Source of the DNA: CAYQUC01 sp964420605
GTDB taxonomy: Bacteria > Pseudomonadota > Gammaproteobacteria > UBA6429 > Thiohalophilaceae
Length of the DNA stretch: 64,000 bases
Direction: 5' to 3'
Assembly: GCA_964420605.1 (NCBI GenBank)
Contig: CAYQUC010000001.1
Coordinates: 1-64,000 of the forward strand
Under the pieces are notes generated by a model. The model saw only the letters and a list, made by a program, of their open reading frames with translations, was not told where the DNA came from and searched no databases. Positions within the stretch are counted from its first letter, which is position 1. Every line of letters starts with the position of its first letter. Below, piece by piece: positions 34,907 through 42,825 of this stretch. Position numbers and translations under genes: made by a program.

Positions 34907-36919
34907 ATGACTTTAAAGACCAAATTTTTTTTAGTGTTAATACTAGTGACGACCTTACCGTTACTGGTTTTGTTGTTTGGTGTATCAACCGCAATGGAAA
35001 AAGAGCTTACTAATAGAACGGATGCTGAAGTCCATACCGCATTAGATAAAATGTCTACTGAATTAACTTCATTATTAAATACGCAGAAATCAATAGCTAA
35101 AGGCTTATCACGGGTACCAGCGTTAGGCGCATTTGCCTCAAGTGTCAGTGGTTTAAATAAAAAGTTATATCAACGTCATGCTGATGAATTGGAGAGTTTC
35201 TTTTTAAATTACCAACATGCATTACCCAGTATACAGGCAATTCGATTTATAGCGCCCAATGGTAAAACCTTGGTAAAAGTCAAAGAAGGAAAATCGATTG
35301 AAGCGACTCACAAAGATTTAACTGAAAATCGATTATATATAGCTGATCAGTCAGATAAGTTATTTTTTAAACGCGCATTACAGGCCAGTAATGAAGTATC
35401 AGTTTCAGACTTTGAGTTAGGTCAAGTTACTCCCGGAGCAGATTTTTGTCCAGCTATGATGCGTTATTCTGTTCTGCTTAAAGATGAACTTGGGCAATTA
35501 GAAGGAATGTTGGTTGTTAATATGTGGGGGACTCGTTTTGACAAGACCATAGAAGCCGCTATGGGGGGCTATCCAGGTAAAACATACATGGTTGAAATAA
35601 ATGAGAAAGATACATTACGCGATGGCATCTATTTATTTCATAATGAACGCGAGTTTCGGTTTTCAAATCAAACTAAATTTGATCATAGAATTACTTCGAT
35701 ATTATCATCTGAACAATGGCAAAAAATGAAATCATCCACAAGTGGTCGATTATTGCTTGATGATAATAAAATATTATTTTTCCGTAGTTTTATTCCTTTT
35801 AAATCAAAATTGAAATTTAAATGGTTGCTGGTGACTGAGGTTAATACAGATATCATTTTAGCACCAGTTAATAAAATGCGTAACTCAATATGGTTATTAT
35901 TAATCTCAGTGATGGTAGTGAGTGTCGTTATTGCTGTTTGGGCTGCTGTAAAGTTAACAATGCCGGTGCATATGTTAGCCGACATTATTACCAAGTATGC
36001 GGATGGTGATCGAACTGTTGAGTATAAAGGTAAAAGTACTGATGAAATTGGAATCGCAGGTCGAGCATTTAATTATTTGATAACAAGTTTAGAACGAGCA
36101 AAACATGAAAAAGAAAAAGCAGAACGTTATGCAAGACAGGCTGAACGGCTTGCATCTGTCGGTCAGCTTGCAGCAGGAATTGGGCATGAAATTAATAACC
36201 CATTAATGAATATTATGTCACTAGCATCTTTGGTTGAACAATCACTGGATAATACTGCAATACAGGCTAAAAAAGATTTGAAACTGTTAATGCAAGAAGG
36301 GAATCGGTGCGCTGGTATTGTTCAAGGGATATTAAATTTTGCACGAGAAAATAAACCAAAATATTGTTTATTCAATATGACTAATTTATTGAATGAAACT
36401 ATCCAACTAATTCGACATCGAGTTGATGAAAAAAATATCGAACTAAAGTTAGCGATAGAATATGATTTAGCAATGGATGGTGATGCGAACTTAATTCAAC
36501 AAGTACTGGTAAATGTTTTGTTAAATGCTATTCAAGCATCATCTGAGAATAAAATTATCAGTATTCGGGCTAGAACTATCAAAGACTCTATTGAAATAGC
36601 GATTATTGATAATGGTATCGGGATTAAAGTAGGGGATATTAATCAGGTATTCGATCCGTTTTTTACAACTAAAAATGAAGGTGAAGGTACTGGTTTAGGG
36701 CTGTCAGTTAGTTATGGCATTATTAAGCATCATAATGGTGTCATTAGAATTAATAACAATGAAGATCAATACACTAAATCCAATAATCAGCCTCATGGCA
36801 TAGAAGTTAATATTATGTTACCGAAAAAAAATGCAAATCTGGAGTCGGAACATCTGTCTGATTTCACTTTTGGTGAACAAAGACCGCTAAATACAACTGG
36901 AGTTATAAATGTCCAATAA
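34907..36919 (+). CDS. Membrane sensor histidine kinase of an NtrC-type two-component system
   Basis: 670 residues. A first membrane helix (about 7-27) and a second (about 325-345) enclose a ~300-residue extracytoplasmic sensor region of double-Cache type. A HAMP segment follows (PVHMLADIITKYADGDRTVE), then the HisKA domain with ASVGQLAAGIGHEINNPLMN and phospho-acceptor His427, and an HATPase domain with NVLLNAIQASS, IDNGIGI and GEGTGLGLSVSYGI. The HEINNP form is typical of kinases that pair with sigma-54 activators. Its end overlaps the regulator gene by 11 bp, so the pair is co-translated. The ligand is unknown; the neighbouring sulfur genes suggest a periplasmic sulfur compound. Confidence 0.9.
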   Translation: MTLKTKFFLVLILVTTLPLLVLLFGVSTAMEKELTNRTDAEVHTALDKMSTELTSLLNTQKSIAKGLSRVPALGAFASSVSGLNKKLYQRHADELESFFLNYQHALPSIQAIRFIAPNGKTLVKVKEGKSIEATHKDLTENRLYIADQSDKLFFKRALQASNEVSVSDFELGQVTPGADFCPAMMRYSVLLKDELGQLEGMLVVNMWGTRFDKTIEAAMGGYPGKTYMVEINEKDTLRDGIYLFHNEREFRFSNQTKFDHRITSILSSEQWQKMKSSTSGRLLLDDNKILFFRSFIPFKSKLKFKWLLVTEVNTDIILAPVNKMRNSIWLLLISVMVVSVVIAVWAAVKLTMPVHMLADIITKYADGDRTVEYKGKSTDEIGIAGRAFNYLITSLERAKHEKEKAERYARQAERLASVGQLAAGIGHEINNPLMNIMSLASLVEQSLDNTAIQAKKDLKLLMQEGNRCAGIVQGILNFARENKPKYCLFNMTNLLNETIQLIRHRVDEKNIELKLAIEYDLAMDGDANLIQQVLVNVLLNAIQASSENKIISIRARTIKDSIEIAIIDNGIGIKVGDINQVFDPFFTTKNEGEGTGLGLSVSYGIIKHHNGVIRINNNEDQYTKSNNQPHGIEVNIMLPKKNANLESEHLSDFTFGEQRPLNTTGVINVQ

Positions 36920-38270
36920 TGTACGCGTTATGTTTGTTGATGATGACTCTGTTACTTGTAGTGTTATGCAGCGTAATTGTGAGAATACCGAATACGATTG
37001 TTCCGTTTACCAAAATGCAAATGAATGTTTAACTGCATTTTCGAAAGAAAGCGCAGATATTGTTATCACAGATTTAAAAATGCCAGGGATGAATGGCTTT
37101 GAATTACTCAGTGAGCTTAGACAAATTGATTCAGCTATACCTGTGTTGGTAATGACTGGTTATTCATCAGTTGAAAATGCAGTTGAAGCGATGAAACGAG
37201 GAGCATCCGATTTTATTAAAAAGCCATTTGAATTCGAAGAATTACGTTTGATGGTTGAGCGGATTTTAAAATCGGTGCAGTTATCTAATGAAAATCATTT
37301 ATTAAAAAAACGGATTAGACAAAAAAGAAATCGTTATGGGATGGTAGGAGATACACCTGTAATGAAAACTTTATTTAATACTATTGAGAAAGTATCAGAA
37401 GTTAATTGTAGTGTCATTATTGTTGGTGATTCTGGGACAGGCAAAGAGTTAGTTGCTAGGGCATTGCATGATTATAGTTCTAGAAAAGATCAAGCTTATG
37501 TCGCTGTAGATTGTGGCGCATTGAGTGAAACATTATTAGAAAGTGAGTTGTTTGGTCACGAAAAAGGTGCCTTTACTGGTGCTACGCAACGTAAGATTGG
37601 TTTAATGGAACAAGCTGATGGGGGCACACTTTTTTTGGATGAAATTTGTAATATTTCTGATAGCATGCAAGTTAAATTAATGCGTGCTATTGAGCATCAA
37701 GAAATTACAAAAGTAGGTTCTACTCAATCAAAGAAAATTGATATTAGAGTTATAGCAGCTAGTAATCGAAATTTAGATGAAATGGTTGCATTAGGAGAGT
37801 TGCGCCACGACTTCTATCATCGATTAAATGTCGTTTCTATTCATGTACCGTGTTTAACGGATAGAAGAGAAGATATCCCTGCTTTAGTTGAAATTACCGA
37901 GCAAGAGTTCTCGGAACGATATTCGAGGAATATACAGGGCTTTGATTCAGTCTCGTTAAAAAATTTATGCAATGCGAATTGGCCAGGTAATGTCCGCGAG
38001 TTAAGAAACACCATTGAACGCTGTGTCATTTTAGCTGACTCACCGATATTAACGTGGGGTATTGGTGACAGAGAATCAGAGAAAAAAGAAAATACAGCAT
38101 TTAATTTTTCTGAACAACACTTTGTTTCGTTAATCGATTTAGAAGAAGAGTATATTAATCACGTGTTACGTTGTTTAAAGGGTAAGAAAAATCGAGCGGC
38201 AAAAATTCTTGGAATTGATAAAACAACGCTGTGGCGTAAATTACGCAAATATGATGAGGAATTAGTGTAA
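36909..38270 (+). CDS. NtrC-family sigma-54-dependent response regulator
   Basis: 453 residues. The receiver domain (about 5-120) has VDDD near the start and phospho-acceptor Asp55 in VITDLKMPG. The AAA+ domain has Walker A GDSGTGKE (173-180) and the sigma-54 contact loop GAFTGA (220-225), with LFLDEI and NWPGNVRELRN later. A Fis-type helix-turn-helix ends the protein (NRAAKILGIDKTTLWRKLRKY region). It should activate RpoN-dependent promoters from upstream enhancers. Two such promoters are present within 2 kb, in front of the exported DsrE-like gene and soxY. Confidence 0.94.
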   Translation: MSNNVRVMFVDDDSVTCSVMQRNCENTEYDCSVYQNANECLTAFSKESADIVITDLKMPGMNGFELLSELRQIDSAIPVLVMTGYSSVENAVEAMKRGASDFIKKPFEFEELRLMVERILKSVQLSNENHLLKKRIRQKRNRYGMVGDTPVMKTLFNTIEKVSEVNCSVIIVGDSGTGKELVARALHDYSSRKDQAYVAVDCGALSETLLESELFGHEKGAFTGATQRKIGLMEQADGGTLFLDEICNISDSMQVKLMRAIEHQEITKVGSTQSKKIDIRVIAASNRNLDEMVALGELRHDFYHRLNVVSIHVPCLTDRREDIPALVEITEQEFSERYSRNIQGFDSVSLKNLCNANWPGNVRELRNTIERCVILADSPILTWGIGDRESEKKENTAFNFSEQHFVSLIDLEEEYINHVLRCLKGKKNRAAKILGIDKTTLWRKLRKYDEELV

Positions 38271-38413
38271 ATTGCAGCTTTAAATTTAATTTTATGTGCA
38301 ATGTGCAGTAGAAAAATTACAGTAATATAGATGGATTAAACGTTATAACTATTTGATTGTTGTAACTGCATGAGATTTAATGGAATAAAATTTTAATTGA
38401 GTTATGGATAGCT

Positions 38414-38430
38414 CTGGAACGATACTTGCT
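38414..38430 (+). promoter_or_regulatory. Sigma-54 (RpoN) promoter of the exported DsrE-like gene
   Basis: CTGGAACGATACTTGCT fits the consensus YTGGCACGNNNNTTGCW with one mismatch in the conserved bases. The GG (38416-38417) and GC (38428-38429) dinucleotides are exactly 10 bp apart. It lies 57 bp before the DsrE-like ATG and just downstream of the sigma-54 activator gene. A GCAATGTGCAG element at 38298-38308, about 110 bp upstream, could be part of the enhancer. Confidence 0.82.
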
Positions 38431-38486
38431 CTATTAATTGCAAGTACTACAATTATAATATCTGGTTTTTACTAGGAGGAAATGCA

Positions 38487-38957
38487 ATGAAATTTTTTAA
38501 AATGGTCGCTTTACTAGCTGCTTCGACAATACTGGCATTTGGCGCGACTACTGCAAGCGCTGGTACAGCAAAGAATGGCTATGATAAACAGAAAGTGGTT
38601 TATCATGTTAATAATATCCACACTGCAACAGGTGCTCTACGTAACGTTAAAAATCACTTAAATGCATTAGGTGATAAAAATGTTGAAATTATTGTAGTTA
38701 CTCATAGCTCGGGAGCATTTGCAATGGTAGACGGTTCAATGGGTAAGAAAAACAAAAAAACAGGAAAAGTCTATAATTTTACTGATATGATTGCTAGTTT
38801 AGCTAATCGTGGTGTGAAATTTCAAATATGTGCAAATACTATTCGTGGTAAAAAAATTGATAAAAATAAAATTAATGAAAATGTAGAAATTATTCCTTCA
38901 GGTGTCGCTCACGTAGCTTATCTACAGCAAAAAGGTTATTTATACGTTAAACCATAA
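38487..38957 (+). CDS. Exported DsrE-like protein
   Basis: 156 residues. The signal peptide MKFFKMVALL..TASA is cleaved near residue 25, so the protein is periplasmic. The mature part has the DsrE/F fold pattern: VVYHVNN, EIIVVTHSSGAF, and MIASLANRGVKFQICANTI with one cysteine (Cys115), ending VEIIPSGVAHVAYLQQKGY. Cytoplasmic DsrE and TusD proteins carry sulfane sulfur on an equivalent cysteine; that this exported version does so is inference. A strong AGGAGG ribosome-binding site is present. It lies between a sigma-54 promoter and a good terminator, so it is a single-gene transcript, next to soxYZ. A paralogue lies at 55334-55846. Confidence 0.85.
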   Translation: MKFFKMVALLAASTILAFGATTASAGTAKNGYDKQKVVYHVNNIHTATGALRNVKNHLNALGDKNVEIIVVTHSSGAFAMVDGSMGKKNKKTGKVYNFTDMIASLANRGVKFQICANTIRGKKIDKNKINENVEIIPSGVAHVAYLQQKGYLYVKP

Positions 38958-38985
38958 TGTTGTTAGTTAACTATTAAAAATAACT

Positions 38986-39010
38986 ACGGGTGTTTCGGCA
39001 CCCGTTTTTT
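38986..39010 (+). terminator. Rho-independent terminator of the DsrE-like gene
   Basis: ACGGGTG (38986-38992) pairs with CACCCGT (38999-39005) around a TTTCGG loop, followed by a run of six T. It lies 28 bp after the stop codon. Confidence 0.9.
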
Positions 39011-39041
39011 ATATGCGATTATTAATAATTATAAATTAAGA

Positions 39042-39070
39042 AAGGCATGATTTAAAACCATGCCTTCTTT
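39042..39070 (-). terminator. Hairpin terminator of soxYZ
   Basis: AAGGCATG (39042-39049) and CATGCCTT (39059-39066) form a perfect 8-bp stem with a 9-nt loop. On the minus strand it follows soxZ by about 20 bp with a T-rich tail (TCTTAAT); on the plus strand CTTTT follows, so it may work in both directions. Confidence 0.65.
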
Positions 39071-39087
39071 TAATTACAGAAGATAGT

Positions 39088-39405
39088 TTATTTAATTTTA
39101 CTCTCTCCAGCTCCTTTTTGACCATTATTATCAACCCAGGAAATGCTTAATGAATCACCTGATTTTGCGCCTTTAAAGCTGAATGATATGAATGGATTTT
39201 TAGAAACCCCTGGCCCCCAATAACAAGTTAATACATTAGTACCATTATGCAAGCAGTTTAGTTCAGTAATATAATTTCCTGGAATTGCTTTTCCAGTAGC
39301 CTTATCCTTGCGTAAACCAGTTTCCATTGGATGAAAAACAATAGCTTTAACTTTTGCTTTATCGCCATCCATCCAACTGCGAATTTTCATTTTCTTTTTA
39401 GCCAT
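39088..39405 (-). CDS. soxZ: Sulfur-oxidation carrier subunit SoxZ
   Basis: 105 residues from the ATG at 39405, which has a GAGGAAAG ribosome-binding site 5 nt upstream; an in-frame start 18 bp earlier (39423) is less likely. The immunoglobulin-like SoxZ pattern is present: KIRSWMDGDKAKVKAIVFHP, METGLRKD, YITELNCLHNG and PFISFSFKGAKSGDSLSISW. SoxZ binds SoxY in the periplasm, and the pair presents sulfur intermediates to the other Sox enzymes. It has no signal peptide, which is normal because it is exported as a complex with SoxY. It follows soxY by 51 bp. Confidence 0.94.
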   Translation of the reverse strand: MAKKKMKIRSWMDGDKAKVKAIVFHPMETGLRKDKATGKAIPGNYITELNCLHNGTNVLTCYWGPGVSKNPFISFSFKGAKSGDSLSISWVDNNGQKGAGESKIK

Positions 39406-39456
39406 TTGTCTTTCCTCAATCAACGCTTAATTATGTGTAAATTTATATATGTTAAT

Positions 39457-39927
39457 TTAGCCACCGCAACCACCCATTGTCACCTTGACTGATTTTTTTG
39501 CGGTGTATAATTTACCACCAGCTTTGATGACTGCGATAACATCTGATGTTTTTGCCATTTTTATTCGGCCAGTAATAATGCCATCAGATTGTTTTGATAA
39601 TGTATAACTTGAGCATAAAGGTGCTGAGTTGACTGGAACGAATATTGAAATTGTTTCTATATTGGTTAAGGTCGATTCAACAGTAACTGAAACAACTGCA
39701 CCATTTTCGGCAATATCGGGTGCATCAACTTTAATTTTAGTACTGTCAGAAAGGTTTGAGCTGCCCACTAGAATACTCAGGGCTTTATCCATGTTCTTTT
39801 CGGTAAAGGCTGATTTGGGCCATGCTGCGAGCACACTGCTTGGTTTTAACAAACCTGCTCCTAGTGCAATGGCAACTGACCCTGCAGCCATCCCAGTGCG
39901 CAGAAAGCTCCTACGTGTTTGGTTCAT
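39457..39927 (-). CDS. soxY: Sulfur-carrier protein SoxY
   Basis: 156 residues. A twin-arginine signal (NQTRRSFLRTG, Arg5-Arg6) precedes a hydrophobic segment and an Ala-rich cleavage region. The protein ends in GGCGG; Cys154 is the swinging-arm cysteine that carries thiosulfate-derived sulfur. KVDAPDIAENGAVV and SIFVPVNSAP are typical of the SoxY core. No soxA, soxX, soxB or soxCD lies in this window, so the remaining enzymes must be elsewhere. A near-perfect sigma-54 promoter lies 56 bp upstream. Confidence 0.96.
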   Translation of the reverse strand: MNQTRRSFLRTGMAAGSVAIALGAGLLKPSSVLAAWPKSAFTEKNMDKALSILVGSSNLSDSTKIKVDAPDIAENGAVVSVTVESTLTNIETISIFVPVNSAPLCSSYTLSKQSDGIITGRIKMAKTSDVIAVIKAGGKLYTAKKSVKVTMGGCGG

Positions 39928-39982
39928 ACTTACAACTCCTTCGAAGTTTTTATTAAATTATTTATCTCTTTTCTTAGTCTTA

Positions 39983-39999
39983 AGCAATAATCACGCCAA
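39983..39999 (-). promoter_or_regulatory. Sigma-54 (RpoN) promoter of soxYZ
   Basis: On the minus strand the sequence reads TTGGCGTGATTATTGCT, against the consensus YTGGCACGNNNNTTGCW. GG and GC are separated by exactly 10 bp. The element ends 56 bp before the soxY ATG. The divergently located NtrC-type activator gene is about 1.7 kb away. Together with the DsrE-like promoter this is the second RpoN site in 1.6 kb. Confidence 0.82.
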
Positions 40000-40300
40000 T
40001 TATTATCATATAAAAATCAATGGATTACATTTTAAATGAGAGGTGAAATCCATTAAGGTTGCATTTTGCAGATAGAGCTGCGGTAGTTTGCACTTTATCG
40101 AATAAAAACAGTATCAACCTGATGCTGATTATTATTATTTAGTAAAACACATAGATAGCCGTGTGTCTTTATTGGGCCCGCAAAAATTAGGCGAACCGCA
40201 TTAAACTTGATAGTTTTGTTTAAGTTTTACTTAAAATTCATTTTTTAGAAATTATTTTCAAAAAAAATGTGTATTTACTTAAATTTTATAGCTAATCAGC

Positions 40301-40330
40301 TTGTCAATTGCATTGGCTATAGCGTAGAAT
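40301..40330 (+). promoter_or_regulatory. Sigma-70 promoter of tRNA-fMet with GC-rich discriminator
   Basis: TTGTCA (40301-40306, five of six) and TAGAAT (40325-40330, five of six) are 18 bp apart. The bases right after the -10 are CGCGC, a GC-rich discriminator in very AT-rich surroundings. Such discriminators are known for stable-RNA promoters under ppGpp/DksA control. Confidence 0.72.
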
Positions 40331-40341
40331 CGCGCTCTTGA

Positions 40342-40418
<77 letters not shown>

Positions 40419-40460
40419 ATTTATTGTGAACAAGATTTAAAGCAGTATAGTAATAAATTC

Positions 40461-40494
40461 AAAGGTTTAAAGTTAATTGCTTTAAACCTTTTTT
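40461..40494 (+). terminator. Rho-independent terminator after tRNA-fMet
   Basis: AAAGGTTTAAAG (40461-40472) and CTTTAAACCTTT (40480-40491) form a perfect 12-bp stem with a 7-nt loop and a T run. It separates the tRNA from the rimP promoter. Confidence 0.85.
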
Positions 40495-40595
40495 ATTATT
40501 AGACAATAAATAGTCAATGTACACTAAAAATAATGATCTGCAATTTAGTGTTTGATACAAGATTGAGGTAATGCAGTATTAAATTAAGTAATAGT

Positions 40596-40625
40596 TTGGC
40601 TAAATATCATTTAAGGTGATATAGT
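40596..40625 (+). promoter_or_regulatory. Candidate promoter of rimP-nusA-infB
   Basis: TTGGCT (40596-40601) and TATAGT (40620-40625, five of six) are separated by 18 bp. Transcription would start near 40632, just before the leader hairpin at 40654. Confidence 0.45.
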
Positions 40626-40653
40626 CTCTAGATTATTTTTAATTGTGTAGAAG

Positions 40654-40674
40654 TGGGCCGGTGGCTCATTTTTT
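40654..40674 (+). terminator. Terminator-like hairpin in the rimP leader (possible attenuator)
   Basis: TGGGCC (40654-40659) pairs with GGCTCA (40663-40668, one G-T pair) around a 3-nt loop and is followed by six T. It lies between the candidate promoter and rimP, where a terminator would reduce expression of nusA and infB. It could be read through under control. Confidence 0.5.
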
Positions 40675-40724
40675 GGTTTTGGGCGACACAGATTTGTGTA
40701 ATCAAGAATATATGGGGTTTTATT

Positions 40725-41183
40725 GTGCGGGTACCTGTAGGACTAACAGAATTACTGGAGCCTGCTGTCGAAGCGCTTGGTTATGAGTTAATTGGAATTG
40801 AATACCACTCTCAAGGTAAACATTCGATTCTGCGTTTATTTATAGATTCTCCAGACGGTATCAATGCTGACGATTGCGGCACTGTTAGTCATCAGATTAG
40901 TGGTATATTGGATGTTGAAGAGCCGATTAAAGGTGCGTTCAGTCTTGAAGTGTCTTCACCTGGTTTAGAACGGCCGCTGTTTAAGTTAAAACATTATGAA
41001 CAGTTTATTGGACGTAATATAAAATTAAAATTACGAGAAGCAGTCGGAACGCAAAAAAAATTTAAAGGTGAAATTAGCCACGTTGAGGGCTCGCGAATAT
41101 TTATATTCTGCGAGGATATTAAAAGCGAAATTGGCTTTGAATTAGATGAAGTTGACAAAGCTAATTTAATTCCAAAATTGTAA
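40725..41183 (+). CDS. rimP: Ribosome maturation factor RimP
   Basis: 152 residues from the GTG at 40725. Alignment by eye with E. coli RimP (150 residues) supports this start: VGLTELLEPAVEALGYELIG matches the N-terminus, whereas the longer frame opening at 40653 would add 24 residues that overlap the leader hairpin. DSPDGINADDC, VSHQISGILDVEEPI and LEVSSPGLERPLF are the family motifs. RimP is needed for 30S maturation. It is the first gene of the rimP-nusA-infB-rbfA-truB cluster. Confidence 0.93.
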   Translation: MRVPVGLTELLEPAVEALGYELIGIEYHSQGKHSILRLFIDSPDGINADDCGTVSHQISGILDVEEPIKGAFSLEVSSPGLERPLFKLKHYEQFIGRNIKLKLREAVGTQKKFKGEISHVEGSRIFIFCEDIKSEIGFELDEVDKANLIPKL

Positions 41184-41229
41184 TGAATAAATAGATAGAT
41201 AATTAGACTTACTGTAGAGTGAAAATGTA

Positions 41230-42780
41230 ATGGCAGCCAGAAAGAAAAAAACAGTCGTTCGTAAGCAAGAAGATATCAATAAAGAGATATTACTTGTAGT
41301 TGAGGCAGTTTCAAATGAAAAAAGTGTTGATAAAGGTATCATCTTTGAAGCAATTGAAATCGCGTTAGCTACAGCTACTAAAAAACGTTATACCAACGAT
41401 GTTCTTGTCAGAGTTTCTATTGACCGTAGTTCTGGTAGCTATGATACGTTTAGACGTTGGGAAGTTGTTGCCGATGATGAAATGGAACACCTTGATCAAC
41501 AAATTACAATCAGCGCGGCTCAAATTGATGAACCTGAAATCGCTATCGGTGATTTTACAGAAGATGAAATAGAATCTGTTGGTTTTGGACGTATTGCTGC
41601 ACAAACTGCCAAACAGGTTATTGTTCAAAAAGTTCGTGAAGCAGAAAGGGTTAAAGTTGTAGAGACTTATCAAGAAAGAGTTGGTGAGTTGGTTATGGGG
41701 GTTGTAAAACGAGTTGAGCGTGGCAACATCTATATGGACTTAGGTAACAATGCTGAAGCCATAATTACGCGTGAAGATGTTATTCCTCGAGAATCGATTC
41801 GAACCGGTGATCGTCTGCGAGGATATTTAAAAGATGTTCACTCAGAAACACGAGGACCACAATTATTTGTTAGTCGTACAGATCCTAACTTTTTAATAGA
41901 ATTGTTTAAAATTGAAGTACCTGAAATTGGTGAAGGTATTATTGATATTATGGGGGCGGCTCGAGATCCAGGTAGTCGTGCAAAAATCGCTGTTCGTACT
42001 GCAGAAGAACGAATTGATCCTGTTGGTGCCTGTGTTGGAATGCGTGGCTCTAGAGTACAAGCAGTGTCAAATGAATTAGCTGGCGAGCGAATTGATATTG
42101 TATTATGGGATGAAAATAATGCTCAATTTGTAATTAATGCAATGTCACCTGCTGAAGCAACATCAATCGTGGTTGATGAAGATAAGAATGTAATGAATAT
42201 TGCAGTTGCCGAAGATCAACTTTCACAAGCGATTGGGCGTGGTGGTCAAAATGTTAAACTTGCTAGCGAGTTGACTGGTTGGTCATTGAATGTCATGAGT
42301 GAATCCGATGCTGACGAAAAGCAAGAAGCAGAATCAGATGCAAGTCAAAAAGTTTTCATGGATGCTTTGGATGTTGATGAAGAGGTTGCTGTGATTTTGG
42401 TTCAGGAAGGTTTTACGAGTATCGAAGAAGTGGCTTATGTCCCCATTGCTGAAATGATGGAAATTGAAGAATTTGATGAAAATATGATTGAAGAATTACG
42501 AGGTCGTGCGAAAGATGTGTTGTTAACTCGTGCAATTGCTTCTGAAGAAGAAAAGACCGACGCAGAACCAGCAGCAGATTTATTAGCAATGGATGGAATG
42601 ACCGATGAGCTTGCTTATAAATTGGCGGCTAAAAATATTATTACAATGGATGATTTAGCTGAACAATCAGTTGATGAACTATTAGAAATAACTGAGCTTA
42701 ATTCTGAGCAAGCAGCAAAATTAATAATGACTGCCCGTGAACCATGGTTTGCGGATGAGTCATCAGAAGTTAAAAATTAA
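41230..42780 (+). CDS. nusA: Transcription termination/antitermination protein NusA
   Basis: 516 residues. After a lysine/arginine-rich N-terminal extension of about 16 residues (MAARKKKTVVRKQED) the normal NusA start NKEILLVVEAVSNEK follows. Then come the S1 domain (GVVKRVERGNIYMDLGNNAE), two KH domains (PVGACVGMRGSRVQAV, QAIGRGGQNVKLA) and two acidic C-terminal repeats (about 360-430 and 440-510). No internal ATG, GTG or TTG would remove the extension cleanly, so I keep the ATG at 41230. NusA acts in pausing, termination and antitermination and is autoregulated with infB. Confidence 0.96.
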   Translation: MAARKKKTVVRKQEDINKEILLVVEAVSNEKSVDKGIIFEAIEIALATATKKRYTNDVLVRVSIDRSSGSYDTFRRWEVVADDEMEHLDQQITISAAQIDEPEIAIGDFTEDEIESVGFGRIAAQTAKQVIVQKVREAERVKVVETYQERVGELVMGVVKRVERGNIYMDLGNNAEAIITREDVIPRESIRTGDRLRGYLKDVHSETRGPQLFVSRTDPNFLIELFKIEVPEIGEGIIDIMGAARDPGSRAKIAVRTAEERIDPVGACVGMRGSRVQAVSNELAGERIDIVLWDENNAQFVINAMSPAEATSIVVDEDKNVMNIAVAEDQLSQAIGRGGQNVKLASELTGWSLNVMSESDADEKQEAESDASQKVFMDALDVDEEVAVILVQEGFTSIEEVAYVPIAEMMEIEEFDENMIEELRGRAKDVLLTRAIASEEEKTDAEPAADLLAMDGMTDELAYKLAAKNIITMDDLAEQSVDELLEITELNSEQAAKLIMTAREPWFADESSEVKN

Positions 42781-42825
42781 ATTAAAATTACTTAAATGAT
42801 GTTTAGGTTTGGAGAATATAATTAG

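Larger units (their letters stand above)
39928..40341. other. Intergenic region soxY to tRNA-fMet
   Basis: 414 bp between divergent transcripts. It holds the soxY sigma-54 promoter (39983-39999), a candidate enhancer region near 40061-40081 (GCATTTTGCAG and GCAG-N6-CTGC), and the tRNA-fMet promoter (40301-40330). No gene is seen. Confidence 0.6.

Noticed and set aside
40653..40724. Upstream in-frame GTG that would extend RimP by 24 residues
   Set aside because: The added residues match no RimP N-terminus and the start would lie in the terminator-like hairpin.
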